A stretch of 64,000 nt of DNA from Polytrichum commune (taxonomy: Eukaryota; Streptophyta; Polytrichopsida; Polytrichales; Polytrichaceae), in the NCBI GenBank assembly GCA_950295325.1, contig OX485805.1, positions 23,299,501 through 23,363,500 of the forward strand, in the 5' to 3' direction. Under the pieces are notes generated by a model. That model had not been told where the DNA came from. It saw only the letters and a program-made list of their open reading frames with translations, and ran no database searches. Below, piece by piece: positions 59,924 through 64,000 of this stretch; positions within the stretch are counted from its first letter, which is position 1, and the number at the start of each line of letters is the position of its first letter. Both the position numbers and the translations under genes were made by a program.

Positions 59924-61508
59924 TCAAAAATCAAAAATAGTGGGCAAAGGATCCATACCATCTGGAAGATAGTTGATGGACACATGCATATGAGCCACAG
60001 TAGCATCAAAAAGCTTCTCGGTCTCAATAGCCAACTGCCAAATACAAAATAAAGATTAGAAAAATTGATTGATTGAAAATTTTTTTTTTTCAAAAAACAT
60101 AGATAAAAAATTATCACCTAAGCCCACCAAGTAGCTTTATCAAGTCATTTAGGAAACTCTATATCATTGAATTTTGGTTTCGGAAACTTGAGAGCCTCAC
60201 GAAGAGTAGGTGAACTGTTCCACATCTCAAGCCACTTAATCTTCATAGATATATCCATTGCCGAAGTTGCTAACATCCAAAGTTTTTCTTGAATCATCTC
60301 AGGATTCTCATCGTGAGTTTCATAACGAGACTTCACATGCTCTAAGAACATAGGAGAATGTCTAGAATCTGCAATGGGAAGTTATTTCTTTAGTTCCAAA
60401 TAAGAAGTCAATCTCACCCTCTCTACAGCTTTGGAAACAAATTCATCCACTGCACTTGAAATCCAATGTGTAGAATCATAGTATTTCTCATAAAATTTCC
60501 TTTGAGCAGTAACAACAACATCTCCCAACTTTTACTACACCAAGGAAAAAACATATAAGAGTATGTTAAATCACACATAATAAAAATAAGATGTAATAAA
60601 ACATATAGTTATAGAATTCAAAATAAAAAAATATATATATATATATATATAAAATGCGTGAAAAACTAATACTTTAGAAAAATAACCTAGTATAGAAATC
60701 CATTAAGAGCCTCAACAGTAAAAGAGAACCAAGTCCTATATTTGGATTTTTGTTTGGCATCAGCGGCAGTAAGATCTTCTTTGGAGACAACTTTTTTAAA
60801 ATATGAAAGTGGTTGTCCAGCAATGCTTTGAATGCGGAAAAACTTATAGACAAAATTCGTACAAATATGGGATTTTTGGTTCCTCATGACAAAATAAAAC
60901 AACCAATGATAAGCCAAAGAAAATAAATATAAAATAAAAAAATAAATTTAAAAGAAAACCAAATGAACCGAACAAATAAAAAGAGAAGAATAAAGGAATT
61001 ACCACTTCATGTAAAGCTGCCAACATGGTTGCAATATCTCCTTTGACGTCCAAAATAATACTTTCAACAAGATAATGTCAAGCATGATCATGTGTATGAT
61101 CTCGATTAATAATAGGCAACCATACTTGCAACGGTGGTTTCCATCCCATACCATGAACATTTTACCAGAGAAAACTTTGAGGTCCTCATTAATTTGCAAT
61201 ATTTTTTTAAAGGCATCATTTGTCCGTACCCAATTTTCACTCTATGATTTAATGATACTATCGGTAACATCTATTGTTTTCCCCTCATTATTTTCCAAGG
61301 CCACGTAAAAAACCCCATTGCCCTCCATATAACCACAAGCAACAAAATGTGCAGCCATTCGATATAGTGTAATGTTGAATTTTGATTTTGCCCTTGATTG
61401 ATACCTCAACCGTTCAAGACGGGAAGATGTGTTGACAATTTCTTTCTTAAAAAATGCATGCAATTGCAATTGCAATTGATCTTCAGAAAGAGGTACAACT
61501 TTCATATC
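59924..61508 (-). pseudogene. Decayed multi-exon gene with DGNHR motif
   Basis: Four minus-strand blocks read like one protein: 61508-61013, 60882-60687, 60534-60118, 60034-59924. Block 1 starts MKVVPLSEDQLQLQLHAFF and contains KMFMVWDGNHR (61131-61163). After a one-base frameshift near 61126-61131 it continues VWLPIINRDHTHDHA and VKGDIATMLAALHEV. Block 2 contains SKYRTWFSFTVEALNGFLY. Block 3 contains STHWISSAVDEFVSKAVERV and LDKATWWA. Block 4 contains KLFDATVAHMHVSINYLPDG. Candidate splice sites border the blocks (GTAATT after HEV; TTTGGCAG before block 4). Lesions are in-frame stops at 61242-61244, 61078-61080, 60384-60386 and 60145-60147, stops at two block ends, and the frameshift. DGNHR recalls the nucleotide-binding motif of ParB/sulfiredoxin-like folds; this is only a motif resemblance. 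Confidence 0.6.
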
Positions 61509-61675
61509 TAAAGCACAAAAATATCATCCATATAAAAGATAATAAATTTAAAAAAAATATATACATATGGAAGAAATCACACATGCAAAATAAAATAATA
61601 TACAAAAATATTTATGAAAGTGAGAGTATACATAAGGGAAAATCACATATGCAAAAAAATTTAAAATTTCAATAA

Positions 61676-62283
61676 GGGTGGCCGTTTACGGCCACTTTTG
61701 TTGGAGGACAAAACATTTAGGAAATGAATGTATACATGAAGAAAGAAACACATATTGAAAATAAAATTCTATTTCAATAAGGCTGGCCGTTTACGGCCAT
61801 CCTTGTTGAAGGAAAAAAAAAGGAAATGGGTGTATACATGAAAAAAAAAACACATATAGAATAGAATCTAAAATTTCAATAAGGATGGCCGTTAACGGCC
61901 ACCCTTGTTGGAGGAAAAAAAATGAAGGAAATGAGTGTATACATGAAGAAATAAACATATATAGAAAAGAATATGAAATTTCAATAAGGGTGGAAATGAG
62001 TGTATACATGAAAAAAAAAACACATATACTAATAAATCTGAGATGCAACTAAGGGTGGCCGTTAACGGCCATACTTTTAGATGGAACAGACATAAGAAAA
62101 ATATGTGCATATGTGATTTTATTTCAAAGAAATTATGTTGTTAAATGAAGACTGAAACCCAAAGAGGGGTACCATAAACTAGAAAATAGAAGTTAGCATC
62201 ATACAAAGGCTGGCCGTTGACTGCCACCATAAACTAGAACACAGAAGTTGGCATCATAAAAAGGGTGGCCGATAACGGCTACC
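61676..62283. repeat. Tandem array carrying GGCCGTTAACGGCC palindromes
   Basis: The 14-mer GGCCGTTWACGGCC or a close variant occurs at 61680-61693, 61785-61798, 61887-61900, 62057-62070, 62212-62225 and 62267-62280. A seventh unit near 61988 has lost its palindrome. The first units are ~100 bp apart and share TTTCAATAAGG and GTATACATGAA. The last two share ACCATAAACTAGAA and GGCATCATA. The array lies between the 5' sides of the decayed minus-strand gene and the plus-strand gene. It could be a protein-binding array or a mobile element's internal repeat. Confidence 0.8.
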
Positions 62284-62703
62284 CATTTGGAAGAGAAATA
62301 CACCTTGATTTGAGTCACTTTCCGGAGTTGCTAGAACGTTTTCAAATATTCTAATTTATTTCCGAAAAAAATCAAGTGCATAGATTATAGCCTTGCCATT
62401 TATTCCAATTTTTTTTAGAATTTTTGGAGATGATATCAATTTTACATAAATCGCCAAAGTCTACTGAAATTAATATGGTTAGATTTCCTGCATAAAATCT
62501 TCATTTTTTGAAGATTTTTGAAGAATCTAAGATGCTCTAATTGTTTTTTGGCTTTAAATCATGCAAAACAAAATCATTTTGTTCATGCTATATATCATTG
62601 GAATCGTATTCTCTGCGTGAACAATATAGTATACATTACATACCTCCAAATTTATTTTGATTTTAAAGTTATTTTCTTACGATTTTGTTCGTACAACCTA
62701 CCT
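62284..62703. other. Intergenic, nothing recognised
   Basis: AT-rich stretch with no open frame I can support. Confidence 0.45.
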
Positions 62704-62857
62704 CCATCTCTGCCTCAGAAGATTGTTCTTTTTTTTCGTATTGTGTGGCGTATTTTTCCATGATTGCACGTGAGCGTATATGTCTTTTCCATTGGTCTAC
62801 GAGCTTGGATAAGATGACCCAAAAATATATCAAACCATCCTTGCAGTTTCGACACAA
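62704..62857 (-). CDS. Possible first exon of the minus-strand gene
   Basis: On the minus strand a protein-like stretch (LIYFWVILSKLVDQWKRH, then MEKYATQYEKKEQSSEAEME) ends at a good donor, GAG followed by GTAGGT, at 62704. If it belongs to the decayed minus-strand gene, the palindrome array lies in an intron. However, its phase does not fit the acceptor at 61508, so either an exon is missing or the link is wrong. Confidence 0.25.
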
Positions 62858-62891
62858 GCAAATATGAAAGGATTACAAAGACGCGACAACA

Positions 62892-64000
62892 ATGGACGAC
62901 GCCGAGACTAAGTATCATGTGATTCGTTCTTGGTGGTTGTCATCCGGATCTACCTCGGAAGAAGGCATCCTTGGCCTTTCAGAGTGGTGGGTTTTTGGCA
63001 CTTTCGTTACAGACAATGGGGTGGTCATATGCTATTTGTAAATACATATCAAAATTCATTATTCAATGTCATTCATTTTTCTTTCATTATTATATATATC
63101 TTATATTTTTATTATCTTCATATTTGTGTGTTGTTCATAGGATATGACAATAGAACAACGTGCGGAAATGCCAACATACAACCTTGCAGAGACTGTACAC
63201 AAAAAATGGCTCCAACAGTCCGGTAACAAGATGACTTGTTTATATGAAGCTACAGTGGATGACATGATTTGTGCCTTCATGCGAATTGCAAATTACCGGA
63301 CATGGTTAAAATGGAGTCTGATGGTAAAGGTCTTGATTCGGCATCCTTGAAAATCAAAACGGCTGCCAGGTATGGAGATCCAAAAATGTTGGCTGATGCC
63401 ATGAAGTCTTATCTAGGGACAGAAGACGTCAGCACTAAAGATTGTGCATTGGAAGGGTCAGAGCTTTTTGGTTCCACCAAACGCAAACTCAACCTATTAC
63501 CGGATGTTAATTGTGACTCTCATCGATCCGACAAAATAAACTATTTCATTCCTTGTCCCAACACCCGAGCAACTCGTCAACGCATAGAGGAATCGTTGAA
63601 TTCTACAATTCATGGTGTGGTTCATACTACATCTGTGTTAGAGACTGATTGTGTTGCTTCTAAGTGGTACATTGCAAGATTGCCACTCAACTCAGCCAAA
63701 CGATGTTGGGCACTACAGGCCATTACAGGGACTATGTGCATTACCAAAGTCGGGATTGGAAAACATGACACACCTGCTCCAACATACAAAGGGCTCATGA
63801 AGGAATTTTACTCTCCCAACAATGTGGAGTATGAATTTTGGTTTTGCCTTGACGATATCAAGCGTTTTGTGAGTGGCAGTAAGAAGAAATATGTGTTGGA
63901 TTGGCCTATAGTATCCAACACGTGGCCGGTGAAGATAGGTACCAATCTATCGAGAGAGGAGGTTCTGGCACTTGAAGATGTTGAATTTCAACTACAGCAG
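62892..64000 (+). CDS. Unrecognised transposon-like protein, partial and frameshifted
   Basis: Exon 1, 62892-63020, starts MDDAETKYHVIRSWWLSSG and ends FGTFVTDNG at a possible GTGGTC donor. Exon 2 begins after TTCATAG at 63141 and reads AEMPTYNLAETVHKKWLQQ and YEATVDDMICAFMRIANYR. Near 63305-63311 the frame must shift by one base. From 63311 it stays open for 230 codons to the window end: ESDGKGLDSASLKIKTAARYG, then FGSTKRKLNL, WYIARLP, a Cys pair in RCWALQAITGTMC, FWFCLDDIKRF, and WPVKIGTNLSREEVLALED. The paired Cys spacing could be metal binding. The shift means this copy is probably inactive unless a small intron removes it. The 3' end lies outside the window. It is oriented away from the decayed minus-strand gene. 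I cannot name a family; its look and setting suggest a repeated, transposon-associated gene. Confidence 0.6.

Noticed and set aside
59924..61508. Stops in the decayed gene as evidence for methylation-driven C-to-T decay or U-to-C RNA editing
   Set aside because: Every stop codon is one C-to-T step from CAA, CAG or CGA, so the observation does not discriminate; the frameshift also shows ordinary decay.
61676..62283. CRISPR-like array
   Set aside because: Repeats are ~100-bp degenerate tandem units with similar spacers, in eukaryotic DNA with no cas genes; the structure is a tandem repeat.

Overview
The window looks like nuclear DNA of a land plant with a large, repeat-rich genome. It holds one many-exon leucine-rich-repeat receptor kinase gene with ordinary GT-AG introns, surrounded by short non-autonomous DNA transposons, tRNA-derived SINEs and decayed sequence. 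There is no operon structure and no prokaryotic gene density. A seedless plant (fern, lycophyte or bryophyte) is possible, but the sequence alone does not settle this.

Layout. Positions 1-25,000 contain almost no genes. Several MITE families can be delimited here by terminal inverted repeats and target-site duplications: a ~230-bp hAT-type family, a 408-bp hAT-type family and two Harbinger-type families. There are also SINEs, a 13-bp minisatellite and a perfect 52-bp-arm hairpin. Positions 26,006-36,344 carry the receptor kinase gene on the + strand. I rebuilt it as 16 exons that join in frame to 895 codons: signal peptide, LRRs, a Cys-rich juxtamembrane ectodomain, one transmembrane helix and a kinase domain. 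Its introns hold a tandem duplication and a 5S-rRNA-derived insertion. Positions 36,345-58,800 are again repeat-dominated, with a GC-richer island at 49.6-51.9 kb carrying one unrecognised reading frame. Positions 58,849-64,000 hold a small unrecognised reading frame, a decayed minus-strand multi-exon gene with a DGNHR motif, an array of GGCCGTTAACGGCC-type palindromes, and a plus-strand gene that runs off the window end with one frameshift.

How the parts fit. The receptor kinase is the only clear host gene. Its ectodomain resembles LRR subfamily VIII-1, while its kinase resembles VIII-2/DUF26-type kinases. The kinase has lost several catalytic and activation-segment residues, so it may be a signalling pseudokinase or a gene starting to decay. 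The two oppositely oriented genes at the right end, with the palindrome array between them, look like parts of a repeated, possibly mobile unit, but I could not assign either to a known family. Nested insertions (a hAT MITE inside a SINE; a 660-bp insert inside a hAT MITE) give relative ages for several elements.
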